Assembly: GCF_037975245.1 (NCBI RefSeq)
Contig: NW_027288847.1
Location: 1 to 47,935 of the forward strand
From: Apostichopus japonicus
Lineage: Eukaryota; Echinodermata; Holothuroidea; Aspidochirotida; Stichopodidae
DNA length: 47,935 bases
Direction: 5' to 3'
Part shown: one piece after another, positions 24,708 through 39,316 of the stretch
Numbering within the stretch: position 1 is the stretch's first letter
Layout of the letters: every line of letters begins with the position of its first letter
Position numbers and translations under genes: made by a program
The notes under the pieces: generated by a model
The model's input: only the letters and a program-made list of their open reading frames with translations
What the model was told of the DNA's origin: nothing
Databases searched by the model: none

Positions 24708-27700
24708 TATCAGAGCGCTGCAAAAGCAAACTGCCGTGGCCGGGTCTCGAGCCCAGGACCCAAAACACGTCACGCTCTCGAGCGCAACCAACCGCGCCAC
24801 GACAGCAGCTGATATAAATCTATGTTCGTTCCTAATACTTCAAGTTCCAGAGAACCCTATCAGAGCGCTGCAAAAGCAAACTGCCGTGGCCGGGTCTCGA
24901 GCCCAGGACCCAAAACACGTCACGCTCTCGAGCGCAACCAACCGCGCCACGACAGCAGCTGATATAAATCTATGTTCGTTCCTAATACTTCAAGTTCCAG
25001 AGAACCCTATCAGAGCGCTGCAAAAGCAAACTGCCGTGGCCGGGTCTCGAGCCCAGGACCCAAAACACGTCACGCTCTCGAGCGCAACCAACCGCGCCAC
25101 GACAGCAGCTGATATAAATCTATGTTCGTTCCTAATACTTCAAGTTCCAGAGAACCCTATCAGAGCGCTGCAAAAGCAAACTGCCGTGGCCGGGTCTCGA
25201 GCCCAGGACCCAAAACACGTCACGCTCTCGAGCGCAACCAACCGCGCCACGACAGCAGCTGATATAAATCTATGTTCGTTCCTAATACTTCAAGTTCCAG
25301 AGAACCCTATCAGAGCGCTGCAAAAGCAAACTGCCGTGGCCGGGTCTCGAGCCCAGGACCCAAAACACGTCACGCTCTCGAGCGCAACCAACCGCGCCAC
25401 GACAGCAGCTGATATAAATCTATGTTCGTTCCTAATACTTCAAGTTCCAGAGAACCCTATCAGAGCGCTGCAAAAGCAAACTGCCGTGGCCGGGTCTCGA
25501 GCCCAGGACCCAAAACACGTCACGCTCTCGAGCGCAACCAACCGCGCCACGACAGCAGCTGATATAAATCTATGTTCGTTCCTAATACTTCAAGTTCCAG
25601 AGAACCCTATCAGAGCGCTGCAAAAGCAAACTGCCGTGGCCGGGTCTCGAGCCCAGGACCCAAAACACGTCACGCTCTCGAGCGCAACCAACCGCGCCAC
25701 GACAGCAGCTGATATAAATCTATGTTCGTTCCTAATACTTCAAGTTCCAGAGAACCCTATCAGAGCGCTGCAAAAGCAAACTGCCGTGGCCGGGTCTCGA
25801 GCCCAGGACCCAAAACACGTCACGCTCTCGAGCGCAACCAACCGCGCCACGACAGCAGCTGATATAAATCTATGTTCGTTCCTAATACTTCAAGTTCCAG
25901 AGAACCCTATCAGAGCGCTGCAAAAGCAAACTGCCGTGGCCGGGTCTCGAGCCCAGGACCCAAAACACGTCACGCTCTCGAGCGCAACCAACCGCGCCAC
26001 GACAGCAGCTGATATAAATCTATGTTCGTTCCTAATACTTCAAGTTCCAGAGAACCCTATCAGAGCGCTGCAAAAGCAAACTGCCGTGGCCGGGTCTCGA
26101 GCCCAGGACCCAAAACACGTCACGCTCTCGAGCGCAACCAACCGCGCCACGACAGCAGCTGATATAAATCTATGTTCGTTCCTAATACTTCAAGTTCCAG
26201 AGAACCCTATCAGAGCGCTGCAAAAGCAAACTGCCGTGGCCGGGTCTCGAGCCCAGGACCCAAAACACGTCACGCTCTCGAGCGCAACCAACCGCGCCAC
26301 GACAGCAGCTGATATAAATCTATGTTCGTTCCTAATACTTCAAGTTCCAGAGAACCCTATCAGAGCGCTGCAAAAGCAAACTGCCGTGGCCGGGTCTCGA
26401 GCCCAGGACCCAAAACACGTCACGCTCTCGAGCGCAACCAACCGCGCCACGACAGCAGCTGATATAAATCTATGTTCGTTCCTAATACTTCAAGTTCCAG
26501 AGAACCCTATCAGAGCGCTGCAAAAGCAAACTGCCGTGGCCGGGTCTCGAGCCCAGGACCCAAAACACGTCACGCTCTCGAGCGCAACCAACCGCGCCAC
26601 GACAGCAGCTGATATAAATCTATGTTCGTTCCTAATACTTCAAGTTCCAGAGAACCCTATCAGAGCGCTGCAAAAGCAAACTGCCGTGGCCGGGTCTCGA
26701 GCCCAGGACCCAAAACACGTCACGCTCTCGAGCGCAACCAACCGCGCCACGACAGCAGCTGATATAAATCTATGTTCGTTCCTAATACTTCAAGTTCCAG
26801 AGAACCCTATCAGAGCGCTGCAAAAGCAAACTGCCGTGGCCGGGTCTCGAGCCCAGGACCCAAAACACGTCACGCTCTCGAGCGCAACCAACCGCGCCAC
26901 GACAGCAGCTGATATAAATCTATGTTCGTTCCTAATACTTCAAGTTCCAGAGAACCCTATCAGAGCGCTGCAAAAGCAAACTGCCGTGGCCGGGTCTCGA
27001 GCCCAGGACCCAAAACACGTCACGCTCTCGAGCGCAACCAACCGCGCCACGACAGCAGCTGATATAAATCTATGTTCGTTCCTAATACTTCAAGTTCCAG
27101 AGAACCCTATCAGAGCGCTGCAAAAGCAAACTGCCGTGGCCGGGTCTCGAGCCCAGGACCCAAAACACGTCACGCTCTCGAGCGCAACCAACCGCGCCAC
27201 GACAGCAGCTGATATAAATCTATGTTCGTTCCTAATACTTCAAGTTCCAGAGAACCCTATCAGAGCGCTGCAAAAGCAAACTGCCGTGGCCGGGTCTCGA
27301 GCCCAGGACCCAAAACACGTCACGCTCTCGAGCGCAACCAACCGCGCCACGACAGCAGCTGATATAAATCTATGTTCGTTCCTAATACTTCATGTTCCAG
27401 AGAACCCTATCAGAGCGCTGCAAAAGCAAACTGCCGTGGCCGGGTCTCGAGCCCAGGACCCAAAACACGTCACGCTCTCGAGCGCAACCAACCGCGCCAC
27501 GACAGCAGCTGATATAAATCTATGTTCGTTCCTAATACTTCAAGTTCCAGAGAACCCTATCAGAGCGCTGCAAAAGCAAACTGCCGTGGCCGGGTCTCGA
27601 GCCCAGGACCCAAAACACGTCACGCTCTCGAGCGCAACCAACCGCGCCACGACAGCAGCTGATATAAATCTATGTTCGTTCCTAATACTTCAAGTTCCAG

Positions 27701-30700
27701 AGAACCCTATCAGAGCGCTGCAAAAGCAAACTGCCGTGGCCGGGTCTCGAGCCCAGGACCCAAAACACGTCACGCTCTCGAGCGCAACCAACCGCGCCAC
27801 GACAGCAGCTGATATAAATCTATGTTCGTTCCTAATACTTCAAGTTCCAGAGAACCCTATCAGAGCGCTGCAAAAGCAAACTGCCGTGGCCGGGTCTCGA
27901 GCCCAGGACCCAAAACACGTCACGCTCTCGAGCGCAACCAACCGCGCCACGACAGCAGCTGATATAAATCTATGTTCGTTCCTAATACTTCAAGTTCCAG
28001 AGAACCCTATCAGAGCGCTGCAAAAGCAAACTGCCGTGGCCGGGTCTCGAGCCCAGGACCCAAAACACGTCACGCTCTCGAGCGCAACCAACCGCGCCAC
28101 GACAGCAGCTGATATAAATCTATGTTCGTTCCTAATACTTCAAGTTCCAGAGAACCCTATCAGAGCGCTGCAAAAGCAAACTGCCGTGGCCGGGTCTCGA
28201 GCCCAGGACCCAAAACACGTCACGCTCTCGAGCGCAACCAACCGCGCCACGACAGCAGCTGATATAAATCTATGTTCGTTCCTAATACTTCAAGTTCCAG
28301 AGAACCCTATCAGAGCGCTGCAAAAGCAAACTGCCGTGGCCGGGTCTCGAGCCCAGGACCCAAAACACGTCACGCTCTCGAGCGCAACCAACCGCGCCAC
28401 GACAGCAGCTGATATAAATCTATGTTCGTTCCTAATACTTCAAGTTCCAGAGAACCCTATCAGAGCGCTGCAAAAGCAAACTGCCGTGGCCGGGTCTCGA
28501 GCCCAGGACCCAAAACACGTCACGCTCTCGAGCGCAACCAACCGCGCCACGACAGCAGCTGATATAAATCTATGTTCGTTCCTAATACTTCAAGTTCCAG
28601 AGAACCCTATCAGAGCGCTGCAAAAGCAAACTGCCGTGGCCGGGTCTCGAGCCCAGGACCCAAAACACGTCACGCTCTCGAGCGCAACCAACCGCGCCAC
28701 GACAGCAGCTGATATAAATCTATGTTCGTTCCTAATACTTCAAGTTCCAGAGAACCCTATCAGAGCGCTGCAAAAGCAAACTGCCGTGGCCGGGTCTCGA
28801 GCCCAGGACCCAAAACACGTCACGCTCTCGAGCGCAACCAACCGCGCCACGACAGCAGCTGATATAAATCTATGTTCGTTCCTAATACTTCAAGTTCCAG
28901 AGAACCCTATCAGAGCGCTGCAAAAGCAAACTGCCGTGGCCGGGTCTCGAGCCCAGGACCCAAAACACGTCACGCTCTCGAGCGCAACCAACCGCGCCAC
29001 GACAGCAGCTGATATAAATCTATGTTCGTTCCTAATACTTCAAGTTCCAGAGAACCCTATCAGAGCGCTGCAAAAGCAAACTGCCGTGGCCGGGTCTCGA
29101 GCCCAGGACCCAAAACACGTCACGCTCTCGAGCGCAACCAACCGCGCCACGACAGCAGCTGATATAAATCTATGTTCGTTCCTAATACTTCAAGTTCCAG
29201 AGAACCCTATCAGAGCGCTGCAAAAGCAAACTGCCGTGGCCGGGTCTCGAGCCCAGGACCCAAAACACGTCACGCTCTCGAGCGCAACCAACCGCGCCAC
29301 GACAGCAGCTGATATAAATCTATGTTCGTTCCTAATACTTCAAGTTCCAGAGAACCCTATCAGAGCGCTGCAAAAGCAAACTGCCGTGGCCGGGTCTCGA
29401 GCCCAGGACCCAAAACACGTCACGCTCTCGAGCGCAACCAACCGCGCCACGACAGCAGCTGATATAAATCTATGTTCGTTCCTAATACTTCAAGTTCCAG
29501 AGAACCCTATCAGAGCGCTGCAAAAGCAAACTGCCGTGGCCGGGTCTCGAGCCCAGGACCCAAAACACGTCACGCTCTCGAGCGCAACCAACCGCGCCAC
29601 GACAGCAGCTGATATAAATCTATGTTCGTTCCTAATACTTCAAGTTCCAGAGAACCCTATCAGAGCGCTGCAAAAGCAAACTGCCGTGGCCGGGTCTCGA
29701 GCCCAGGACCCAAAACACGTCACGCTCTCGAGCGCAACCAACCGCGCCACGACAGCAGCTGATATAAATCTATGTTCGTTCCTAATACTTCAAGTTCCAG
29801 AGAACCCTATCAGAGCGCTGCAAAAGCAAACTGCCGTGGCCGGGTCTCGAGCCCAGGACCCAAAACACGTCACGCTCTCGAGCGCAACCAACCGCGCCAC
29901 GACAGCAGCTGATATAAATCTATGTTCGTTCCTAATACTTCAAGTTCCAGAGAACCCTATCAGAGCGCTGCAAAAGCAAACTGCCGTGGCCGGGTCTCGA
30001 GCCCAGGACCCAAAACACGTCACGCTCTCGAGCGCAACCAACCGCGCCACGACAGCAGCTGATATAAATCTATGTTCGTTCCTAATACTTCAAGTTCCAG
30101 AGAACCCTATCAGAGCGCTGCAAAAGCAAACTGCCGTGGCCGGGTCTCGAGCCCAGGACCCAAAACACGTCACGCTCTCGAGCGCAACCAACCGCGCCAC
30201 GACAGCAGCTGATATAAATCTATGTTCGTTCCTAATACTTCAAGTTCCAGAGAACCCTATCAGAGCGCTGCAAAAGCAAACTGCCGTGGCCGGGTCTCGA
30301 GCCCAGGACCCAAAACACGTCACGCTCTCGAGCGCAACCAACCGCGCCACGACAGCAGCTGATATAAATCTATGTTCGTTCCTAATACTTCAAGTTCCAG
30401 AGAACCCTATCAGAGCGCTGCAAAAGCAAACTGCCGTGGCCGGGTCTCGAGCCCAGGACCCAAAACACGTCACGCTCTCGAGCGCAACCAACCGCGCCAC
30501 GACAGCAGCTGATATAAATCTATGTTCGTTCCTAATACTTCAAGTTCCAGAGAACCCTATCAGAGCGCTGCAAAAGCAAACTGCCGTGGCCGGGTCTCGA
30601 GCCCAGGACCCAAAACACGTCACGCTCTCGAGCGCAACCAACCGCGCCACGACAGCAGCTGATATAAATCTATGTTCGTTCCTAATACTTCAAGTTCCAG

Positions 30701-33700
30701 AGAACCCTATCAGAGCGCTGCAAAAGCAAACTGCCGTGGCCGGGTCTCGAGCCCAGGACCCAAAACACGTCACGCTCTCGAGCGCAACCAACCGCGCCAC
30801 GACAGCAGCTGATATAAATCTATGTTCGTTCCTAATACTTCAAGTTCCAGAGAACCCTATCAGAGCGCTGCAAAAGCAAACTGCCGTGGCCGGGTCTCGA
30901 GCCCAGGACCCAAAACACGTCACGCTCTCGAGCGCAACCAACCGCGCCACGACAGCAGCTGATATAAATCTATGTTCGTTCCTAATACTTCAAGTTCCAG
31001 AGAACCCTATCAGAGCGCTGCAAAAGCAAACTGCCGTGGCCGGGTCTCGAGCCCAGGACCCAAAACACGTCACGCTCTCGAGCGCAACCAACCGCGCCAC
31101 GACAGCAGCTGATATAAATCTATGTTCGTTCCTAATACATCAAGTTCCAGAGAACCCTATCAGAGCGCTGCAAAAGCAAACTGCCGTGGCCGGGTCTCGA
31201 GCCCAGGACCCAAAACACGTCACGCTCTCGAGCGCAACCAACCGCGCCACGACAGCAGCTGATATAAATCTATGTTCGTTCCTAATACTTCAAGTTCCAG
31301 AGAACCCTATCAGAGCGCTGCAAAAGCAAACTGCCGTGGCCGGGTCTCGAGCCCAGGACCCAAAACACGTCACGCTCTCGAGCGCAACCAACCGCGCCAC
31401 GACAGCAGCTGATATAAATCTATGTTCGTTCCTAATACTTCAAGTTCCAGAGAACCCTATCAGAGCGCTGCAAAAGCAAACTGCCGTGGCCGGGTCTCGA
31501 GCCCAGGACCCAAAACACGTCACGCTCTCGAGCGCAACCAACCGCGCCACGACAGCAGCTGATATAAATCTATGTTCGTTCCTAATACTTCAAGTTCCAG
31601 AGAACCCTATCAGAGCGCTGCAAAAGCAAACTGCCGTGGCCGGGTCTCGAGCCCAGGACCCAAAACACGTCACGCTCTCGAGCGCAACCAACCGCGCCAC
31701 GACAGCAGCTGATATAAATCTATGTTCGTTCCTAATACTTCAAGTTCCAGAGAACCCTATCAGAGCGCTGCAAAAGCAAACTGCCGTGGCCGGGGTCTCG
31801 AGCCCAGGACCCAAAACACGTCACGCTCTCGAGCGCAACCAACCGCGCCACGACAGCAGCTGATATAAATCTATGTTCGTTCCTAATACTTCAAGTTCCA
31901 GAGAACCCTATCAGAGCGCTGCAAAAGCAAACTGCCGTGGCCGGGTCTCGAGCCCAGGACCCAAAACACGTCACGCTCTCGAGCGCAACCAACCGCGCCA
32001 CGACAGCAGCTGATATAAATCTATGTTCGTTCCTAATACTTCAAGTTCCAGAGAACCCTATCAGAGCGCTGCAAAAGCAAACTGCCGTGGCCGGGTCTCG
32101 AGCCCAGGACCCAAAACACGTCACGCTCTCGAGCGCAACCAACCGCGCCACGACAGCAGCTGATATAAATCTATGTTCGTTCCTAATACTTCAAGTTCCA
32201 GAGAACCCTATCAGAGCGCTGCAAAAGCAAACTGCCGTGGCCGGGTCTCGAGCCCAGGACCCAAAACACGTCACGCTCTCGAGCGCAACCAACCGCGCCA
32301 CGACAGCAGCTGATATAAATCTATGTTCGTTCCTAATACTTCAAGTTCCAGAGAACCCTATCAGAGCGCTGCAAAAGCAAACTGCCGTGGCCGGGTCTCG
32401 AGCCCAGGACCCAAAACACGTCACGCTCTCGAGCGCAACCAACCGCGCCACGACAGCAGCTGATATAAATCTATGTTCGTTCCTAATACTTCAAGTTCCA
32501 GAGAACCCTATCAGAGCGCTGCAAAAGCAAACTGCCGTGGCCGGGTCTCGAGCCCAGGACCCAAAACACGTCACGCTCTCGAGCGCAACCAACCGCGCCA
32601 CGACAGCAGCTGATATAAATCTATGTTCGTTCCTAATACTTCAAGTTCCAGAGAACCCTATCAGAGCGCTGCAAAAGCAAACTGCCGTGGCCGGGTCTCG
32701 AGCCCAGGACCCAAAACACGTCACGCTCTCGAGCGCAACCAACCGCGCCACGACAGCAGCTGATATAAATCTATGTTCGTTCCTAATACTTCAAGTTCCA
32801 GAGAACCCTATCAGAGCGCTGCAAAAGCAAACTGCCGTGGCCGGGTCTCGAGCCCAGGACCCAAAACACGTCACGCTCTCGAGCGCAACCAACCGCGCCA
32901 CGACAGCAGCTGATATAAATCTATGTTCGTTCCTAATACTTCAAGTTCCAGAGAACCCTATCAGAGCGCTGCAAAAGCAAACTGCCGTGGCCGGGTCTCG
33001 AGCCCAGGACCCAAAACACGTCACGCTCTCGAGCGCAACCAACCGCGCCACGACAGCAGCTGATATAAATCTATGTTCGTTCCTAATACTTCAAGTTCCA
33101 GAGAACCCTATCAGAGCGCTGCAAAAGCAAACTGCCGTGGCCGGGTCTCGAGCCCAGGACCCAAAACACGTCACGCTCTCGAGCGCAACCAACCGCGCCA
33201 CGACAGCAGCTGATATAAATCTATGTTCGTTCCTAATACTTCAAGTTCCAGAGAACCCTATCAGAGCGCTGCAAAAGCAAACTGCCGTGGCCGGGTCTCG
33301 AGCCCAGGACCCAAAACACGTCACGCTCTCGAGCGCAACCAACCGCGCCACGACAGCAGCTGATATAAATCTATGTTCGTTCCTAATACTTCAAGTTCCA
33401 GAGAACCCTATCAGAGCGCTGCAAAAGCAAACTGCCGTGGCCGGGTCTCGAGCCCAGGACCCAAAACACGTCACGCTCTCGAGCGCAACCAACCGCGCCA
33501 CGACAGCAGCTGATATAAATCTATGTTCGTTCCTAATACTTCAAGTTCCAGAGAACCCTATCAGAGCGCTGCAAAAGCAAACTGCCGTGGCCGGGTCTCG
33601 AGCCCAGGACCCAAAACACGTCACGCTCTCGAGCGCAACCAACCGCGCCACGACAGCAGCTGATATAAATCTATGTTCGTTCCTAATACTTCAAGTTCCA

Positions 33701-33902
33701 GAGAACCCTATCAGAGCGCTGCAAAAGCAAACTGCCGTGGCCGGGTCTCGAGCCCAGGACCCAAAACACGTCACGCTCTCGAGCGCAACCAACCGCGCCA
33801 CGACAGCAGCTGATATAAATCTATGTTCGTTCCTAATACTTCAAGTTCCAGAGAACCCTATCAGAGCGCTGCAAAAGCAAACTGCCGTGGCCGGGTCTCG
33901 AG
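24708..33902. repeat. Homogeneous block 3, about 61 monomers
   Basis: Identical monomers resume abruptly for 9.2 kb. Exceptions found: A to T at 27393 (CAAGTTCCAG to CATGTTCCAG), T to A at 31139 (AATACTTCAA to AATACATCAA), and one extra G in the GGG run at 31792-31795. Both substitutions are in the non-tRNA body and each occurs in one monomer. Confidence 0.9.
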
Positions 33903-36364
33903 CCAGGACCCAAAACACGTCACGCTCTCGAGCGCAACCAACCGCGCCACGACAGCAGCTGATATAAATCTATGTTCGTTCCTAATACTTCAAGTTCCAG
34001 AGAACCCTATCAGAGCGCTGCAAAAGCAAACTGCCGTCGGCCGGGTCTCGAGCCAGGACCCAAAACACGTCACGCTCTCGAGCGCAACCAACCGCGCCAC
34101 GACAGCAGCTGATATAAATCTATGTTCGTTCCTAATACTTCAAGTTCCAGAGAACCCTATCAGAGCGCTGCAAAAGCAAACTGCCGTGGCCGGGTCTCGA
34201 GCCCAGGACCCAAAACACGTCACGCTCTCGAGCGCAACCAACCGCGCCACGACAGCAGCTGATATAAATCTATGTTCGTTCCTAATACTTCAAGTTCCAG
34301 AGAACCCTATCAGAGCGCTGCAAAAGCAAACTGCCGTGGCCGGGTCTCGAGCCCAGGACCCAAAACACGTCACGCTCTCGAGCGCAACCAACCGCGCCAC
34401 GACAGCAGCTGATATAAATCTATGTTCGTTCCTAATACTTCAAGTTCCAGAGAACCCTATCAGAGCGCTGCAAAAGCAAACTGCCGTGGCGGGTCTCGAG
34501 CCCAGGACCCAAAACACGTCACGCTCTCGAGCGCAACCAACCGCGCCACGACAGCAGCTGATATAAATCTATGTTCGTTCCTAATACTTCAAGTTCCAGA
34601 GAACCCTATCAGAGCGCTGCAAAAGCAAACTGCCGTGGCCGGGTCTCGAGCCCAGGACCCAAAACACGTCACGCTCTCGAGCGCAACCAACCGCGCCACG
34701 ACAGCAGCTGATATAAATCTATGTTCGTTCTAATACTTCAAGTTCCAGAGAACCCTATCAGAGCGCTGCAAAAGCAAACTGCCGTGGCCGGGTCTCGAGC
34801 CCAGGACCCAAAACACGTCACGCTCTCGAGCGCAACCAACCGCGCCACGACAGCAGCTGATATAAATCTATGTTCGTTCCTAATACTTCAAGTTCCAGAG
34901 AACCCTATCAGAGCGCTGCAAAAGCAAACTGCCGTGGCCGGGTCTCGAGCCCAGGACCCAAACACGTCACGCTCTCGAGCGCAACCCAACCGCGCCACGA
35001 CAGCAGCTGATATAAATCTATGTTCGTTCCTAATACTTCAAGTTCCAGAGAACCCTATCAGAGCGCTGCAAAAGCAAACTGCCGTGGCCGGGTCTCGAGC
35101 CCAGGACCCAAAACACGTCACGCTCTCGAGCGCAACCAACCGCGCCACGACAGCAGCTGATATAAATCTATGTTCGTTCCTAATACTTCAAGTTCCAGAG
35201 AACCCTATCAGAGCGCTGCAAAAGCAAACTGCCGTGGCCGGGTCTCGAGCCCAGGACCCAAAACACGTCACGCTCTCGAGCGCAACCACCGCGCCACGAC
35301 AGCAGCTGATATAAATCTATGTTCGTTCCTAATACTTCAAGTTCCAGAGAACCCTATCAGAGCGCTGCAAAAGCAAACTGCCGTGGCCGGGTCTCGAGCC
35401 CAGGACCCAAAACACGTCACGCTCTCGAGCGCAACCAACCGCGCACGACAGCAGCTGATATAAATCTATGTTCGTTCCTAATACTTCAAGTTCCAGAGAA
35501 CCCTATCAGAGCGCTGCAAAAGCAAACTGCCGTGGCCGGGTCTCGAGCCCAGGACCCAAAACACGGTCACGCTCTCGAGCGCAACCAACGCGCCACGACA
35601 GCAGCTGATATAAATCTATGTTCGTTCCTAATACTTCAAGTTCCAGAGAACCCTATCAGAGCGCTGCAAAAGCAAACTGCCGTGGCCGGGTCTCGAGCCC
35701 AGGACCCAAAACACGTCACGCTCTCGAGCGCAACCAACCGCGCCACGACAGCAGCTGATATAAATCTATGTTCGTTCCTAATACTTCAAGTTCCAGAGAA
35801 CCCTATCAGAGCGCTGCAAAAGCAAACTGCCGTGGCCGGGGTCTCGAGCCCAGGACCCAAAACACGTCACGCTCTCGAGCGCAACCAACCGCGCCACGAC
35901 AGCAGCTGATATAAATCTATGTTCGTTCCTAATACTTCAAGTTCCAGAGAACCCTATCAGAGCGCTGCAAAAGCAAACTGCCGTGGCCGGGTCTCGAGCC
36001 CAGGACCCAAAACACGTCACGCTCTCGAGCGCAACCAACCGCGCCACGACAGCAGCTGATATAAATCTATGTTCGTTCCTAATACTTCAAGTTCCAGAGA
36101 ACCCTATCAGAGCGCTGCAAAAGCAAACTGCCGTGGCCGGGGTCTCGAGCCAGGACCCAAAACACGTCACGCTCTCGAGCGCAACCAACCGCGCCACGAC
36201 AGCAGCTGATATAAATCTATGTTCGTTCCTAATACTTCAAGTTCCAGAGAACCCTATCAGAGCGCTGCAAAAGCAAACTGCCGTGGCCGGGTCTCGAGCC
36301 CAGGACCCAAAACACGTCACGCTCTCGAGCGCAACCAACCGCGCCACGACAGCAGCTGATATAA
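33903..36364. repeat. Indel-rich satellite patch 2
   Basis: About 15 one-base changes in 2.5 kb. C lost from GAGCCCAGG near 33904, 34053 and 36150; C gained near 34038; C lost near 34490 and 34731; A lost near 34961; C gained near 34986; A lost near 35288; C lost near 35444 and 35590; G gained near 35566, 35841 and 36142; A lost near 36364. GAGCCCAGG to GAGCCAGG recurs in several monomers of this and the last patch, so it is either a shared monomer variant or a systematic error at CCC. Confidence 0.83.
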
Positions 36365-39138
36365 TCTATGTTCGTTCCTAATACTTCAAGTTCCAGAGAA
36401 CCCTATCAGAGCGCTGCAAAAGCAAACTGCCGTGGCCGGGTCTCGAGCCCAGGACCCAAAACACGTCACGCTCTCGAGCGCAACCAACCGCGCCACGACA
36501 GCAGCTGATATAAATCTATGTTCGTTCCTAATACTTCAAGTTCCAGAGAACCCTATCAGAGCGCTGCAAAAGCAAACTGCCGTGGCCGGGTCTCGAGCCC
36601 AGGACCCAAAACACGTCACGCTCTCGAGCGCAACCAACCGCGCCACGACAGCAGCTGATATAAATCTATGTTCGTTCCTAATACTTCAAGTTCCAGAGAA
36701 CCCTATCAGAGCGCTGCAAAAGCAAACTGCCGTGGCCGGGTCTCGAGCCCAGGACCCAAAACACGTCACGCTCTCGAGCGCAACCAACCGCGCCACGACA
36801 GCAGCTGATATAAATCTATGTTCGTTCCTAATACTTCAAGTTCCAGAGAACCCTATCAGAGCGCTGCAAAAGCAAACTGCCGTGGCCGGGTCTCGAGCCC
36901 AGGACCCAAAACACGTCACGCTCTCGAGCGCAACCAACCGCGCCACGACAGCAGCTGATATAAATCTATGTTCGTTCCTAATACTTCAAGTTCCAGAGAA
37001 CCCTATCAGAGCGCTGCAAAAGCAAACTGCCGTGGCCGGGTCTCGAGCCCAGGACCCAAAACACGTCACGCTCTCGAGCGCAACCAACCGCGCCACGACA
37101 GCAGCTGATATAAATCTATGTTCGTTCCTAATACTTCAAGTTCCAGAGAACCCTATCAGAGCGCTGCAAAAGCAAACTGCCGTGGCCGGGTCTCGAGCCC
37201 AGGACCCAAAACACGTCACGCTCTCGAGCGCAACCAACCGCGCCACGACAGCAGCTGATATAAATCTATGTTCGTTCCTAATACTTCAAGTTCCAGAGAA
37301 CCCTATCAGAGCGCTGCAAAAGCAAACTGCCGTGGCCGGGTCTCGAGCCCAGGACCCAAAACACGTCACGCTCTCGAGCGCAACCAACCGCGCCACGACA
37401 GCAGCTGATATAAATCTATGTTCGTTCCTAATACTTCAAGTTCCAGAGAACCCTATCAGAGCGCTGCAAAAGCAAACTGCCGTGGCCGGGTCTCGAGCCC
37501 AGGACCCAAAACACGTCACGCTCTCGAGCGCAACCAACCGCGCCACGACCAGCAGCTGATATAAATCTATGTTCGTTCTAATACTTCAAGTTCCAGAGAA
37601 CCCTATCAGAGCGCTGCAAAAGCAAACTGCCGTGGCCGGGTCTCGAGCCCAGGACCCAAAACACGTCACGCTCTCGAGCGCAACCAACCGCGCCACGACA
37701 GCAGCTGATATAAATCTATGTTCGTTCCTAATACTTCAAGTTCCAGAGAACCCTATCAGAGCGCTGCAAAAGCAAACTGCCGTGGCCGGGTCTCGAGCCC
37801 AGGACCCAAAACACGTCACGCTCTCGAGCGCAACCAACCGCGCCACGACAGCAGCTGATATAAATCTATGTTCGTTCCTAATACTTCAAGTTCCAGAGAA
37901 CCCTATCAGAGCGCTGCAAAAGCAAACTGCCGTGGCCGGGTCTCGAGCCCAGGACCCAAAACACGTCACGCTCTCGAGCGCAACCAACCGCGCCACGACA
38001 GCAGCTGATATAAATCTATGTTCGTTCCTAATACTTCAAGTTCCAGAGAACCCTATCAGAGCGCTGCAAAAGCAAACTGCCGTGGCCGGGTCTCGAGCCC
38101 AGGACCCAAAACACGTCACGCTCTCGAGCGCAACCAACCGCGCCACGACAGCAGCTGATATAAATCTATGTTCGTTCCTAATACTTCAAGTTCCAGAGAA
38201 CCCTATCAGAGCGCTGCAAAAGCAAACTGCCGTGGCCGGGTCTCGAGCCCAGGACCCAAAACACGTCACGCTCTCGAGCGCAACCAACCGCGCCACGACA
38301 GCAGCTGATATAAATCTATGTTCGTTCCTAATACTTCAAGTTCCAGAGAACCCTATCAGAGCGCTGCAAAAGCAAACTGCCGTGGCCGGGTCTCGAGCCC
38401 AGGACCCAAAACACGTCACGCTCTCGAGCGCAACCAACCGCGCCACGACAGCAGCTGATATAAATCTATGTTCGTTCCTAATACTTCAAGTTCCAGAGAA
38501 CCCTATCAGAGCGCTGCAAAAGCAAACTGCCGTGGCCGGGTCTCGAGCCCAGGACCCAAAACACGTCACGCTCTCGAGCGCAACCAACCGCGCCACGACA
38601 GCAGCTGATATAAATCTATGTTCGTTCCTAATACTTCAAGTTCCAGAGAACCCTATCAGAGCGCTGCAAAAGCAAACTGCCGTGGCCGGGTCTCGAGGCC
38701 CAGGACCCAAAACACGTCACGCTCTCGAGCGCAACCAACCGCGCCACGACAGCAGCTGATATAAATCTATGTTCGTTCCTAATACTTCAAGTTCCAGAGA
38801 ACCCTATCAGAGCGCTGCAAAAGCAAACTGCCGTGGCCGGGTCTCGAGCCCAGGACCCAAAACACGTCACGCTCTCGAGCGCAACCAACCGCGCCACGAC
38901 AGCAGCTGATATAAATCTATGTTCGTTCCTAATACTTCAAGTTCCAGAGAACCCTATCAGAGCGCTGCAAAAGCAAACTGCCGTGGCCGGGTCTCGAGCC
39001 CAGGACCCAAAACACGTCACGCTCTCGAGCGCAACCAACCGCGCCACGACAGCAGCTGATATAAATCTATGTTCGTTCCTAATACTTCAAGTTCCAGAGA
39101 ACCCTATCAGAGCGCTGCAAAAGCAAACTGCCGTGGCC
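36365..39138. repeat. Mostly homogeneous block 4
   Basis: About 18 monomers with three changes: C gained near 37550 (GACCAGCAG), C lost near 37579 (GTTCTAATAC), and G gained near 38697 (CGAGGCCCAGG). The first two lie about 30 bases apart and cancel in length, so monomer phase is restored. Confidence 0.85.
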
Positions 39139-39316
39139 TCGGGGTCTCGAGCCCAGGACCCAAAACACGTCACGCTCTCGAGCGCAACCAACCGCGCCAC
39201 GACAGCAGCTGATATAAATCTATGTTCGTTCCTAATGACTTCAAGTTCCAGAGAACCCTATCAGAGCGCTGCAAAAGCAAACTGCCGTGGCCGGGTCTCG
39301 AGCCCAGGACCCAAAA
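39139..39316. repeat. Short disturbed patch with a three-base gain
   Basis: GGCCGGGTCTCG reads GGCCTCGGGGTCTCG at about 39136-39150, a net gain of three. G is inserted near 39237 (CTAATGACTT) and A near 39315 (CCCAAAAACACG). The first change alters the T stem of the minus-strand tRNA-like head. Confidence 0.8.
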
